In this document: positions 1-8,750 of the stretch, piece by piece | Layout: each line of letters begins with the position of its first letter | Numbering within the stretch: the stretch's first letter is position 1 | Assembly (NCBI RefSeq): GCF_000144695.1 | Contig: NC_014378.1 | Coordinates: 1,491,833 to 1,555,832, forward strand | Source: Acetohalobium arabaticum DSM 5501 | GTDB taxonomy: Bacteria; Bacillota; Halanaerobiia; Halobacteroidales; Acetohalobiaceae | DNA: 64,000 bases | Reading direction: 5' to 3' | Notes under the pieces: generated by a model | Told to the model about the DNA's origin: nothing | Seen by the model: only the letters and a program-made list of their open reading frames with translations | The model's database searches: none | Program-made: the position numbers and the translations under genes

Positions 1-1873
1 CACTTAAAGCAGCTGCCTCTAACTCTATCTCTCCATTAGCCATATATTCTTCTACTCTAGCCTTATTTTGCAGCAGATACTTTAAGGCTCCATCATTAAT
101 CCCAACTAACTCGCTGCGCAGGAACTTAATTAATTCGAAGTAATCACTATAAGCTAGATAATTCAACAGAAAGTAGAGCGGCTTAACTGCTCTGTGGTCC
201 ACTAGACTATCATTACTCTCTAGAATATAGGGAATCCCTTCCTTATCCAGTTGGGCAGCAATCTCTGCTAACTCATTATTGGATCTAGCCAGAATCCCTA
301 CATTATTATAATTGGGCAGTTTCTCCTTTATCCTTTGGGCTATTTCTGCCTTTAAATCTTCGGTTACTCTCTGATTCAGATTATGTAGTTTCTCTTGATG
401 ATCCTCACCTAGCTTCCCAAAGGCCTTAGTATCAGTATTAATCTTGGCCCGTTCATCGCCATATAAGACTTCCACATAACCGCCGTCTTTTTCAGGTAGA
501 TGTTCTACCCCATCATAATCCCAGTTTTCATAGATCCCTGTAAAGAAGCGGTTCACAAACTCGATAATCTCTCTTTCACTGCGGTAAGAAGTCCCCAGCG
601 ACTCACTATCACCGCCTAATATCTCCTCTAAGTTGGCAAATAGCTCCTTCTCGCCGCCGCGCCAGCCGTAGATCGACTGTTTCTCATCACCGACGGCTAC
701 TATAGTCTCGCACTCAGCCAACAGCGGCTGTAGGATGCTCCACTGTAGGATACTGGTATCTTGGAATTCATCGATTAGGAGGCTGCTTACTTCACTGCCC
801 AGCAGCTCAAAGAAATAATCACTGACACTCTGTCCCTCCAGTAGGTTCAATTCATCGCGGTAAAAATAGTAATAAGTGTAGTTACTGACATCGGCATGAG
901 TAAATATCTTCTCTTTAAACTTGAGCCTATCATAGATCTCGAATATCCGCTGAGAGAAGTTAAAGACCTCTTCTTCATAGGGAATCATCTCTTGGTTATA
1001 GATATAATTAGCCAGCTTCCTTCGAAATTCATCATAAGCAGCCTCTAGCTCCTCCTTCAAAGCCTTCACCTTCTTACCCCGAGTCTTATTTCCATTCCAG
1101 AACTTATTCTTGATAAACTGCTTATAATTCTTAGTGATATACTCCTCTTTGTTGGTTAAGCCCTCCAGTTCCAGATAGCGGCGGAAGTCCTTCTTAAAGT
1201 AGGCCTGGGAAAACTCCTTTCCCTTTGCCTGAGCAATGCTCTTTAAGATATCCACCGCCTGTTCAAACTCTGCAACTAGATTGCCCACCTCTCGTTTGGG
1301 CCGTTCCTCTCTTTCGATCAATAAAAACTTCCATCTATCCTTGATTAACCGATCTATCAAAGTTAAGTAATTATCTATATCCCGTTCCACATTCTCCAAC
1401 AGAAAGTCTTCCATTAACTTAAAGTCCGCCGGATTATTGAGCAGTTCTTTAAAGACCCTTTCTACTATTTCCCGGTTCTGGTCATCATCGACGATCTCAT
1501 AGGAGTAGATACCGAGATAAGGAGCTATGGCTTCTCTAAAGATATGATTAATAAAGCTGTCTATGGTATAGACCTTAATCTGATCCTTATTACAGAGCAT
1601 CTTCTCATAAACCTCTTCTAGCTGGCTGAGATCTACTTCTAAATCGTTATAGATCTCTTCTAAATTCTTAACTACTTCACTCTCAGCACCTTCAGCCAGG
1701 ATATCCTCTAGATGTTCAAAGATCCGCTCCCTTATCTCCGCTGTTGCCTTTCTGGTAAAGGTCATCACCACTATCTTTCCAAAGTCCTCTCCTCTCAGCA
1801 AGGCCGCTACATACTCCAAGGATAGCCGATAGGTCTTACCCGTTCCTGCGCTGGCCTTTAAGACATTTATCAT
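1..1873 (-). CDS. UvrD/AddA-like superfamily 1 DNA helicase (3' end outside window)
   Basis: Partial gene: about 624 N-terminal codons are open and the frame runs off the left edge. It begins MINVLKASAGTGKT, giving a Walker A motif at residues 7-14. The Walker B motif DEFQDTS starts near residue 368 and is followed by VGDEKQSIYGWRGG, the classic UvrD/RecB/AddA motif III region. The ATG overlaps the stop of the upstream nuclease gene (ATGA), so the two are translationally coupled. With that partner it should form an AddAB/RecBCD-like ATP-dependent helicase-nuclease that processes double-strand breaks. The C-terminal nuclease domain expected of AddA is not visible, so AddA cannot be told from a nuclease-free UvrD-like partner. 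Confidence 0.88.
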   Translation of the reverse strand, partial: MINVLKASAGTGKTYRLSLEYVAALLRGEDFGKIVVMTFTRKATAEIRERIFEHLEDILAEGAESEVVKNLEEIYNDLEVDLSQLEEVYEKMLCNKDQIKVYTIDSFINHIFREAIAPYLGIYSYEIVDDDQNREIVERVFKELLNNPADFKLMEDFLLENVERDIDNYLTLIDRLIKDRWKFLLIEREERPKREVGNLVAEFEQAVDILKSIAQAKGKEFSQAYFKKDFRRYLELEGLTNKEEYITKNYKQFIKNKFWNGNKTRGKKVKALKEELEAAYDEFRRKLANYIYNQEMIPYEEEVFNFSQRIFEIYDRLKFKEKIFTHADVSNYTYYYFYRDELNLLEGQSVSDYFFELLGSEVSSLLIDEFQDTSILQWSILQPLLAECETIVAVGDEKQSIYGWRGGEKELFANLEEILGGDSESLGTSYRSEREIIEFVNRFFTGIYENWDYDGVEHLPEKDGGYVEVLYGDERAKINTDTKAFGKLGEDHQEKLHNLNQRVTEDLKAEIAQRIKEKLPNYNNVGILARSNNELAEIAAQLDKEGIPYILESNDSLVDHRAVKPLYFLLNYLAYSDYFELIKFLRSELVGINDGALKYLLQNKARVEEYMANGEIELEAAALS

Positions 1874-4491
1874 CTCCATCCCACCTTACATATATCAATG
1901 TAGTCACACCGCTTACACCGCGACTTAAACTGCCCCTGATACTCCTTACTATCGATAATCGCTTCCTCTAGCAGATTCCTTAATTTATCCCTGAATCTCT
2001 CTTCCGAACCGCGGTAGCCTCGATCAAACTTCTGATCCATTACATTATAAATACTCTTATCAATCATCTCCCCTGCTTCAAGCTCCTGATTATAGAGTAG
2101 AGAATAGAGATCCAACTGTTCAGTGTTGCCGCGGCCGGTCTTATAGTCGATAATATGCTTGCTTTCATCAGTCTCAATCACTAAATCGATTCGGCCGTTT
2201 AATTGAATCTCCACCTCTTCACTTTCCATAAAGACTCGGGATTCATCCTGGGCCGGCATCCATTCCGTAACAATATCTTTGATATTTCCTTTGACTCTGT
2301 CAGGAAGTACCGTCAAAAAGTACTCAACAGATTCCTGGACCGCCTTAAAGATTACTTCTTCATAGTACTCTTCATAATAGCCGGGAATCTTTAAGTCAAA
2401 GGAAGCTACCTTCTCTGTTATAACCTCTTTAATTACTTCTTTCTCAGGTTTATATCCGCCGTCCTTAATTCTATCTCCTACTCGATTAATCATTTCTTCA
2501 AAGACACGGTGGACAAGGATTCCTAAAACCTTCGGACTTAGCTCCCTACTGAACTCCATCTGCTCAGCTTCTAATCCTGCAAGCTGTTCTAAATAAAATC
2601 GATAACTACAGTACCTCTTCAAAGTAGAATACTTATAATAAGTCAGCGACAACCTCTGGTTTGCAAAGTCCTCCGCTTCTATCTCCAATCTATCCGAATA
2701 CTTGTCAGCTAACTTCTCATCAACCCCTAATAAGCAAGAATCACAGTCAAAGATACTCTTAATAATCTCCGGATAGTCTGCGCCGGTAATCTCTACCTCT
2801 TTAGTAGGTAAGTTGTACTTCAGCTGCAGCTCTTCTATAAAGGAGCTAACAGCTATATTCTGCTCTTCATTCTTAAGGCTGAAAATCACTGCCTGCTCAG
2901 AACTGAGTAGATGTCGGAAGAACTTATACTTCATCTCCAGCCGCTGCTGTTGGTATGTTTTTAATCCTACTTGAGTCCGCTGGCTTTCAGTCAGTAGGAA
3001 TGCAGCCTCCTCAGCCCGGGGAACTATACCTTCAACTACATTCAACATCATAATTCTATTCCGATTAACAAAGCTGCTGGTCAATAGATCCTTGACCTCA
3101 ACTTCAGCTCCACTATCATCAACTGTAGTTTCAACCCGTTTAAACCGTAGATACCTTAAGATCAATAAGAATAAACCCTGAGCATTATTAGTAAAATATT
3201 GATTCCAAGAATCGACAATTCCCATCTCTGTAATGGAATTCAGTTCTGCCAGCGAGCCAAAGAAGATATTAAGGTCATTTTTGTACCGATTGTCAGCTAA
3301 CTTCTCTACTACAAGCCCCTCTAAATAGCTACAGAAGCCGCTTAAACTTCTCAACCCACTTATCTGCTCTATCTCCTCTACAACCGCTCTAAATGGAGCC
3401 AACTGATCATCGATTAATTCTTCACAGAAATAGACATAGTCCTCCTGAGCCAGCTGATTAAGGCCATTCAGTTCACTTCTATCCAAACTATAGTAGTCTC
3501 TAAATCCAGCTAAATGACTGGCCTCCACCAAGTCGCCTAACCTCAATCTTATCCCACCGCTGCTAAAGTCAGCATTCTTAAGGAGAGTATAAAGTGACTC
3601 CAGAAATCTAAAGAGCCTGGTCTTAGTAAAACTGACATCTTTATCGACTTTAATCTTGCTACTGGATAATAAGTTATGGTAGTTACTATTCTCAAAATCA
3701 CCATCCAGAATAGTGTAATTTGTCTCAGCTTCGTCTACTTTAACAAGAGCATTAACTAACTGTAGTAAGTCCTCATCAATCTGATAGATCTCTACCTTAG
3801 GCTCTAACTCATCAGGAAGAGTAACCGACTTTAATTGTAGAGTTTCTTCATCATAGTCTTCAGGTTTAATCTGATTATAAAGCTGCACCGTCTGGCCGGC
3901 TACTTCTAACTTAGATACTATCTCCTTTTCCAACGGTGTAAACTCAAGAACATTAACAAAGACTACTTCATCAAAATCCTGTAGGAAATCTAAACTGAAG
4001 TTAGCAGTTTCATAACTTAAAGTTTTATCCGTGTAATCCAATTCTTCCATCTTAGCTATATATCTCTTGCGCAGGTCCTGAAAGATATCATACTTCTCCT
4101 GCTGCCAATCTCTCAAATCCTCAATCTCATCTACTTTATATTCAGCCAGTTCTTCATAGAAGTTAAAGAAGTCATTAGCCAGATCAATTACATCATTATA
4201 ATCACTAATCCCTAACTGCTGTTTATCCTCTTCTGTCAATAGCTCATAAAAGATGATTACTAGCTTCTCTTCCTTTAACTGTAATCTATCGCCGGGAAAT
4301 AACCTCTCCTTCAACTCAGACATCATCAAAAATTCACTCTCTAGAGCTAAAAAAGGCCTGCAGTAGTAATTCTTGGCTTCTAACTTAGTTGCGTAGTTAT
4401 TAAAGACATAGACTCTAGGCCTGCTGTCATCTACTACCGCTTCCAGAAGATTATCAAAGTAATCTACATAATTTATCTCCATTACTGACAC
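1870..4491 (-). CDS. AddB-like PD-(D/E)XK exonuclease with Fe-S cluster
   Basis: 873 aa. The C-terminal third is a RecB/Cas4-type nuclease: GRIDLV, then IIDYKTG (the D-x-K core), then QLDLYSLLY. Cys628 plus Cys859, Cys862 and Cys868 (CxxCx5C at the extreme C terminus) match the four-cysteine iron-sulfur clasp of AddB nucleases. The N-terminal part shows no Walker A motif where AddB proteins often have one, so that half is probably an inactive helicase scaffold. It is shorter than Bacillus AddB (over 1100 aa). It is coupled by ATGA overlap to the downstream helicase, supporting a two-subunit recombination nuclease. A GTG start at 4491 is used here. An in-frame ATG three codons later is the alternative; neither is ideally spaced from AAGGAG. 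Confidence 0.82.
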   Translation of the reverse strand: MSVMEINYVDYFDNLLEAVVDDSRPRVYVFNNYATKLEAKNYYCRPFLALESEFLMMSELKERLFPGDRLQLKEEKLVIIFYELLTEEDKQQLGISDYNDVIDLANDFFNFYEELAEYKVDEIEDLRDWQQEKYDIFQDLRKRYIAKMEELDYTDKTLSYETANFSLDFLQDFDEVVFVNVLEFTPLEKEIVSKLEVAGQTVQLYNQIKPEDYDEETLQLKSVTLPDELEPKVEIYQIDEDLLQLVNALVKVDEAETNYTILDGDFENSNYHNLLSSSKIKVDKDVSFTKTRLFRFLESLYTLLKNADFSSGGIRLRLGDLVEASHLAGFRDYYSLDRSELNGLNQLAQEDYVYFCEELIDDQLAPFRAVVEEIEQISGLRSLSGFCSYLEGLVVEKLADNRYKNDLNIFFGSLAELNSITEMGIVDSWNQYFTNNAQGLFLLILRYLRFKRVETTVDDSGAEVEVKDLLTSSFVNRNRIMMLNVVEGIVPRAEEAAFLLTESQRTQVGLKTYQQQRLEMKYKFFRHLLSSEQAVIFSLKNEEQNIAVSSFIEELQLKYNLPTKEVEITGADYPEIIKSIFDCDSCLLGVDEKLADKYSDRLEIEAEDFANQRLSLTYYKYSTLKRYCSYRFYLEQLAGLEAEQMEFSRELSPKVLGILVHRVFEEMINRVGDRIKDGGYKPEKEVIKEVITEKVASFDLKIPGYYEEYYEEVIFKAVQESVEYFLTVLPDRVKGNIKDIVTEWMPAQDESRVFMESEEVEIQLNGRIDLVIETDESKHIIDYKTGRGNTEQLDLYSLLYNQELEAGEMIDKSIYNVMDQKFDRGYRGSEERFRDKLRNLLEEAIIDSKEYQGQFKSRCKRCDYIDICKVGWR

Positions 4492-4512
4492 ACTCCTTAA
4501 CTCAACAACTTT

Positions 4513-5283
4513 CTACTCTCCAATCTCCGCTAATATCTGTTCCACCAAGCTATCATTACCAGCTACTATAGTTATTCCCTTTTCTTTATTGAAGGTAACT
4601 ATTTCTCCACCAGCCTCCTCTACTAATAAAGCACCAGCAGCTATATCCCAGAAGCTTAATTTCAACTCCCAGAAAGCATCAAAGACTCCACTGGCCACAT
4701 TACATAAATCGAAAGCAGCACTACCGCTTCTTCTTATCCCGCGGATCTGAGGCACCAGCTTAGTAAAGTTATCGAGATTATTCTTCCGGGCAGTAGCCTT
4801 ATCATAGGGAAAACCTGTTGCCAGCAGCGCTTCTCCTAAATTATTAGTCCTACTTATCTCAATCCATTCATCATTTAAAAAGGCCCCTTCGCCCTTAACA
4901 GCCCAGTAGAGATGGTCCAAAGGAGGAATATAGACTACTCCCAGCACAACCTCTTCTTTATATTCCAAAGCTATCGAAACAGCAAAGATAGAAAAGCCGT
5001 GCGCATAATTAGTAGTTCCATCCAGCGGATCTATCACCCATCTATAATCAGAATCATTATCTGCTACTCCGCTCTCTTCAGCTAAAATTGAATGATCAGG
5101 ATAATTATTATTTATCTTTTCTATCAGTATCTCCTCAGACAGCTCATCAACCTCAGTTACTAAATCAACATCACTGGACTTGCAGTTGACCTGAAAATTA
5201 GAATCCAATCTTTCCAATTGGAATTCTCCTACCCCTCGAGCCCATTCCTTTACCTGCTTTGCACACTCTTTAAGATCTAACAA
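4513..5283 (-). CDS. suhB: Inositol-1-monophosphatase family protein
   Basis: 256 aa, the normal length for this Mg-dependent phosphatase family. Metal-binding signatures are all present: EESG at residues 69-72, DPLDGTTN at 85-92 and WD at 212-213 followed by the typical AAGALLVEEAGG. The family hydrolyses inositol phosphates and related sugar or nucleotide monophosphates; the true substrate is not readable from sequence. The start is TTG, well supported by AGGAGG seven bases upstream. The gene sits 21 bp ahead of the AddB-like gene on the same strand and probably shares its transcript. Confidence 0.9.
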   Translation of the reverse strand: MLDLKECAKQVKEWARGVGEFQLERLDSNFQVNCKSSDVDLVTEVDELSEEILIEKINNNYPDHSILAEESGVADNDSDYRWVIDPLDGTTNYAHGFSIFAVSIALEYKEEVVLGVVYIPPLDHLYWAVKGEGAFLNDEWIEISRTNNLGEALLATGFPYDKATARKNNLDNFTKLVPQIRGIRRSGSAAFDLCNVASGVFDAFWELKLSFWDIAAGALLVEEAGGEIVTFNKEKGITIVAGNDSLVEQILAEIGE

Positions 5284-5432
5284 TTGACTACCTCCTCTGA
5301 TATTAAGATTACTTCATATATATTAACTTAAAAGATCATTCCATTAGTATATACTAATTCAAAAGTCACATATAAAGTCCTCCATATCTAATGGATATTT
5401 ATTATAAGCTCCAATCTCCAAAATATAAAAGA

Positions 5433-5453
5433 GCAGTCTATCCACTAGACTGC
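5433..5453 (-). terminator. Intrinsic terminator after TerB/J-domain gene
   Basis: An 8-bp perfect stem (GCAGTCTA/TAGACTGC) with a 5-nt loop is followed on the minus strand by TCTTTTATATTTT. It lies about 70 bp past the stop of the 5524-6288 gene and separates it from suhB. Confidence 0.75.
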
Positions 5454-5523
5454 CCGAAAACTACCTTATCCTATTCTTCTGCTATAATCTACTTAAAGCC
5501 TTCCAGCCTAATTTTATTATTCT

Positions 5524-6288
5524 TTAACTTGCCTTCTTTTTCTTTATCATCTCATATGCTTCCTGTATTTCCTTAAATTTTTCCTCCGCAAAATCCACAA
5601 ACTCCTCTGATAAGCCTTTATTAATTATATTATCAGGATGGAACTCTTTAACCTTTTCCCGATACTTTCTCTTAACTTCACTCATGTTGGCCTCGGGAGA
5701 GACTTCAAGTATCTTATAATACTTGTCCATATTCTCTTCCTGATTTTCTTCCTGTGTATACCTAGCCTTAATACTTTTATACTGGCTGTCATTAATATTA
5801 AAAATCTGCTTTACTTTTCTTAAATACTTTCTTTCTTGCTTATGTAGGTTATTATCCGCTACGGCCACTCTCATAAGTAAGTCTAACATGCTGACCAATA
5901 TAGATTCCTGCTCTTTAAAGTAATCATAAAACTGCTCCGCAAAGTCTTCAAAGCTATCCTGATTCCTTTTTGCCTCATCAAAGATCTTGATAGCTAACTC
6001 TCTGGCTTCTTTATCCAGCTGTAAATCCTTCTTTATAAAATTATCTACTACATTTATTTCCGACCTAGTTACCGCCCCATCTGCCTGGGCAAACTTGGCC
6101 AGCATTGAAAAAGTAGTAGTGAAAAACATCATATCCAGTTTTTCTCTTTCATCTAATTCAGGTCTTGACTGCTGCCGCTTATCGCTTTGATCGAATTTAT
6201 TTCCTATCAATCCACCAATTACTGCTCCAATGGGGCCGCCAAACATATAACCAATACCGCCACCAATTAATTTTCCACTCCAACTCAT
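5524..6288 (-). CDS. TerB and DnaJ-domain protein (DjlA-like)
   Basis: 254 aa. Residues 1-30 are a glycine-rich hydrophobic segment (GGGIGYMFGGPIGAVIGG) that probably anchors the protein in a membrane. Residues about 45-165 form an all-helical TerB-like domain with the LAKFAQADGAVTRSEI signature. Residues 188-253 are a J domain with the HPD triad at 217-219, which would stimulate DnaK ATPase. The order membrane segment-TerB-J matches DjlA-type co-chaperones, although enterobacterial DjlA is somewhat longer. The gene is monocistronic with its own terminator. Confidence 0.85.
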   Translation of the reverse strand: MSWSGKLIGGGIGYMFGGPIGAVIGGLIGNKFDQSDKRQQSRPELDEREKLDMMFFTTTFSMLAKFAQADGAVTRSEINVVDNFIKKDLQLDKEARELAIKIFDEAKRNQDSFEDFAEQFYDYFKEQESILVSMLDLLMRVAVADNNLHKQERKYLRKVKQIFNINDSQYKSIKARYTQEENQEENMDKYYKILEVSPEANMSEVKRKYREKVKEFHPDNIINKGLSEEFVDFAEEKFKEIQEAYEMIKKKKAS

Positions 6289-6719
6289 AGACTAATCCTC
6301 CTTTTATAGACTCCAAAGTTTAAATTACAACAATATTTTCTTGCCTGATTATAATATTATATAAATTAGCCATTATTCCCTTTATTTGCTGATGATTTTC
6401 ATCCATCTAAAAGATTAACTCTTGTTTAATAAGTTAATATATATTAAAATCATTATATGAATATTAATTATTGGAGGAGGAACTATGCTCTTTTTGTATT
6501 AGGAATGAACTTTGACTTAAGATAGGCTATTACAACTCCATTCACCTAGACATAAACTGCTTCCTATGTTAAAATATTAATATCTGATTAAAAGGAGTTT
6601 TTTGTAATGAAAGTAGAATGACTACTGATAATAAAGTTTTAATTATAGGAGATAACTTCGGAGAACCAGCGGCTGCAAATCACAAAAAACTTTAAGCAAG
6701 AAAGGGGACAAAAATAACA
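6289..6719 (+). other. Intergenic region with short dead reading frames
   Basis: This 431-bp gap holds no full gene. A strong ribosome-binding site (GGAGGAGG) at about 6473 precedes an ATG that stops after five codons (near 6485-6502). Further on, 6618-6695 encodes a 25-residue peptide containing KVLIIGDNFGEPAAANHKKL. This resembles the N-terminal dinucleotide-binding fold of NADH/sulfide-quinone oxidoreductases (VLIIGGNFGG-type) with the glycine motif spoiled. I read both as gene remnants. The oxidoreductase match is tentative. Confidence 0.4.
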
Positions 6720-8429
6720 ATGTCAAAACCAGATCTCATCTTACTACATCCGCCTAGTGTATATGACTTTAGAGAAAAATCAATCTTTTATGGGCCAATC
6801 AGTGATTTAATCCCTTCTTCTCCAATATTTGAAATGTATCCTTTAGGATTATTAACTATTCAGAGCTATCTAGAAAAAAAAGGATATAACGTAAGGATTG
6901 TTAATTTAGCTTTGAAGATGATGAAGAATAATGATTTTAATGTTAGAAAATTCATCTCTAACCTAAATCCTAAGGCCTTTGGAATAGATCTACATTGGCT
7001 TCCTCATGCCCACGGTTCGTTAGAAATTGCTAAGATAGTGAAAGAAGAACATTCAAAAATCCCAACTATTTTTGGCGGTTTATCCTCTACTTACTTCCAT
7101 AAGGAATTAATAGATTATCCACAGGTTAATTATGTACTTCGGGGCGACTCTACAGAAGAGCCGTTTTATGATCTATTACAAGCAATCGAAAGAGAAACTT
7201 CCCTACAAAAAGTTCCTAATTTAACCTGGAAAGACAGTAAAGAAGAAACAGTAGTGAATTCCTTAGACTTTAATCCCCCCACGCTAGATCATGCAGATTT
7301 AGGAATAGATACTATGATTAAGAATGTATTCAAATACCGTGATCTAGAAAGTGTAATTCCCTTTCATGGCTGGCTAAAAAATCCGATTACTACTGTCATC
7401 TCCGTAAAAGGATGCCGGCAGGGCTGTATCACCTGTGGAAGATCAAAATACAGTAATGAATGCTACAATGAAAGACAGGGACCTATCTTTAGAAGTCCAG
7501 ATAGCATGATAAAAAACATAAAGGAAATTATTAACTTTTCGCGCGGCCCTATCTTTATTGTAGGCGATATCAGACAGGCTGGCAGAGATTATGCCGAAGA
7601 GTTATTGGATAAACTATCCAGAATTAATTGTAAAAATGAGATTGTCTTTGAATTATTCAGACCTGCTGCAAGAGACTTCTTAGAAAAGATTAATGATTCA
7701 GTAACTAACTGGAGTCTAGAACTTTCTCCCGAAAGCCACAGTGAAGAGGTCAGAAAGGCCCAAAATGGAACCGCTATCTATACTAACGAAGAGATGGAAC
7801 AAACGTTAGACATAGCGACTAATCTGGATTGTAACAGAATAGATGTCTTTTTTATGATCGGGCTTCCTAAACAGACTGCTAAATCAGTAGAAGAAACTAT
7901 AGATTACTGTGAATATCTATTCCAAAAATATGATACAAAATTATCATGTTTCATTTCTCCTATGGGGCCTTTTTTAGACCCCGGCAGCTTAGCATTTGAA
8001 GAACCAGAAAAAATGGGATATAAAAAGTTTGCCCATACTCTAGAAGACCATAGAAAGAGATTAACCAACTCCTCCTGGGAAGAAATTCTAAGCTATGAAA
8101 CTGAATGGATGACAAAGAAAGAAATTGTAGAACAGACTTATAAGGCAGGAGATAAATTAAATAAATTAAAGTCTAAATATGATAGAATTGATAATCAGAC
8201 TAGCCAAAGGATCAACAAACGAATTAAACAGGCCAAAAAATTAAAGAAATACTTAGACAGAGAAAAGAAAGACCTTAAGATTAGCGGTGATTTCAATCTA
8301 AAAGGAGAAATCGATAAATTCAGTATTTCTACTGTCTGTGAAAAGAGTGAACTTGATTGGCCTACAACCTTCGGTAAATTTAAGATATTAGGAGGAATTA
8401 AATCACTAGTAAGCCATTTTTTGAGTTAA
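6720..8429 (+). CDS. B12-binding/radical SAM domain protein, Ta0216-like
   Basis: 569 aa. Residues 1-160 form a cobalamin-binding-like Rossmann domain (DLILLHPP at the start, MYPLGLLTIQSYLEKKGY, then GIDLHW). The radical SAM domain follows with the CX3CX2C cluster motif at Cys232, Cys236 and Cys239. It continues with GPIFIVGDIRQAGRDYAEELL and MIGLPKQT. The overall pattern matches the family annotated as B12-binding domain/radical SAM domain protein of the Ta0216 type, whose reaction is unknown. The C-terminal 120 residues are lysine-rich and helical. The gene is alone, with weak Shine-Dalgarno spacing (AAAGGGG about 12 bases ahead) and a good terminator behind it. Confidence 0.8.
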   Translation: MSKPDLILLHPPSVYDFREKSIFYGPISDLIPSSPIFEMYPLGLLTIQSYLEKKGYNVRIVNLALKMMKNNDFNVRKFISNLNPKAFGIDLHWLPHAHGSLEIAKIVKEEHSKIPTIFGGLSSTYFHKELIDYPQVNYVLRGDSTEEPFYDLLQAIERETSLQKVPNLTWKDSKEETVVNSLDFNPPTLDHADLGIDTMIKNVFKYRDLESVIPFHGWLKNPITTVISVKGCRQGCITCGRSKYSNECYNERQGPIFRSPDSMIKNIKEIINFSRGPIFIVGDIRQAGRDYAEELLDKLSRINCKNEIVFELFRPAARDFLEKINDSVTNWSLELSPESHSEEVRKAQNGTAIYTNEEMEQTLDIATNLDCNRIDVFFMIGLPKQTAKSVEETIDYCEYLFQKYDTKLSCFISPMGPFLDPGSLAFEEPEKMGYKKFAHTLEDHRKRLTNSSWEEILSYETEWMTKKEIVEQTYKAGDKLNKLKSKYDRIDNQTSQRINKRIKQAKKLKKYLDREKKDLKISGDFNLKGEIDKFSISTVCEKSELDWPTTFGKFKILGGIKSLVSHFLS

Positions 8430-8443
8430 ATATTACTTAAGAT

Positions 8444-8467
8444 AGGCTCTCAAATATCTGAGAGCCT
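8444..8467 (+). terminator. Intrinsic terminator after radical SAM gene
   Basis: The stem AGGCTCTCA/TGAGAGCCT (9 bp) with a 6-nt loop is followed by CTTATT. It lies 15 bp after the radical SAM stop codon. Confidence 0.8.
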
Positions 8468-8478
8468 CTTATTATCTA

Positions 8479-8670
8479 TCAAAAAAAGTAATACAGTTCT
8501 TTCCCACAGCCTTTGAAGTATAGGACTTCTTCTTTATTAGAAATATCAGGAATCGCCACTACAAACTCTTCTCCACCATATCTATCCACTAAATGATGCT
8601 TTAAAAAACAGTTACTATCGAATGTATATTCAATACAACATCTACTTTTTCCTTGGAAAAATTTATACAA
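8479..8670 (-). pseudogene. Diguanylate cyclase (GGDEF) remnant
   Basis: A 63-codon minus-strand fragment contains DRYGGEEFVVAIPDISNKEE, an unmistakable piece of a GGDEF domain around the active site (GGEEF variant). The flanking residues (FLKHHLV before; KGCGKELYYFF after) no longer follow the domain. The rest of the fold, about 170 aa, and any sensory domain are missing. There is no convincing ribosome-binding site. It is best read as the decayed core of a cyclase gene. The rest of the 322-bp gap between 8429 and 8751 holds the terminator above and the ylbJ ribosome-binding site. Confidence 0.65.
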
Positions 8671-8750
8671 TTTAACTTATAAGCATAAATATCAATTATT
8701 AAAAATATGATTATATAAAGTTAGAACTTGATAGTTAAGGAGGTTTTACT

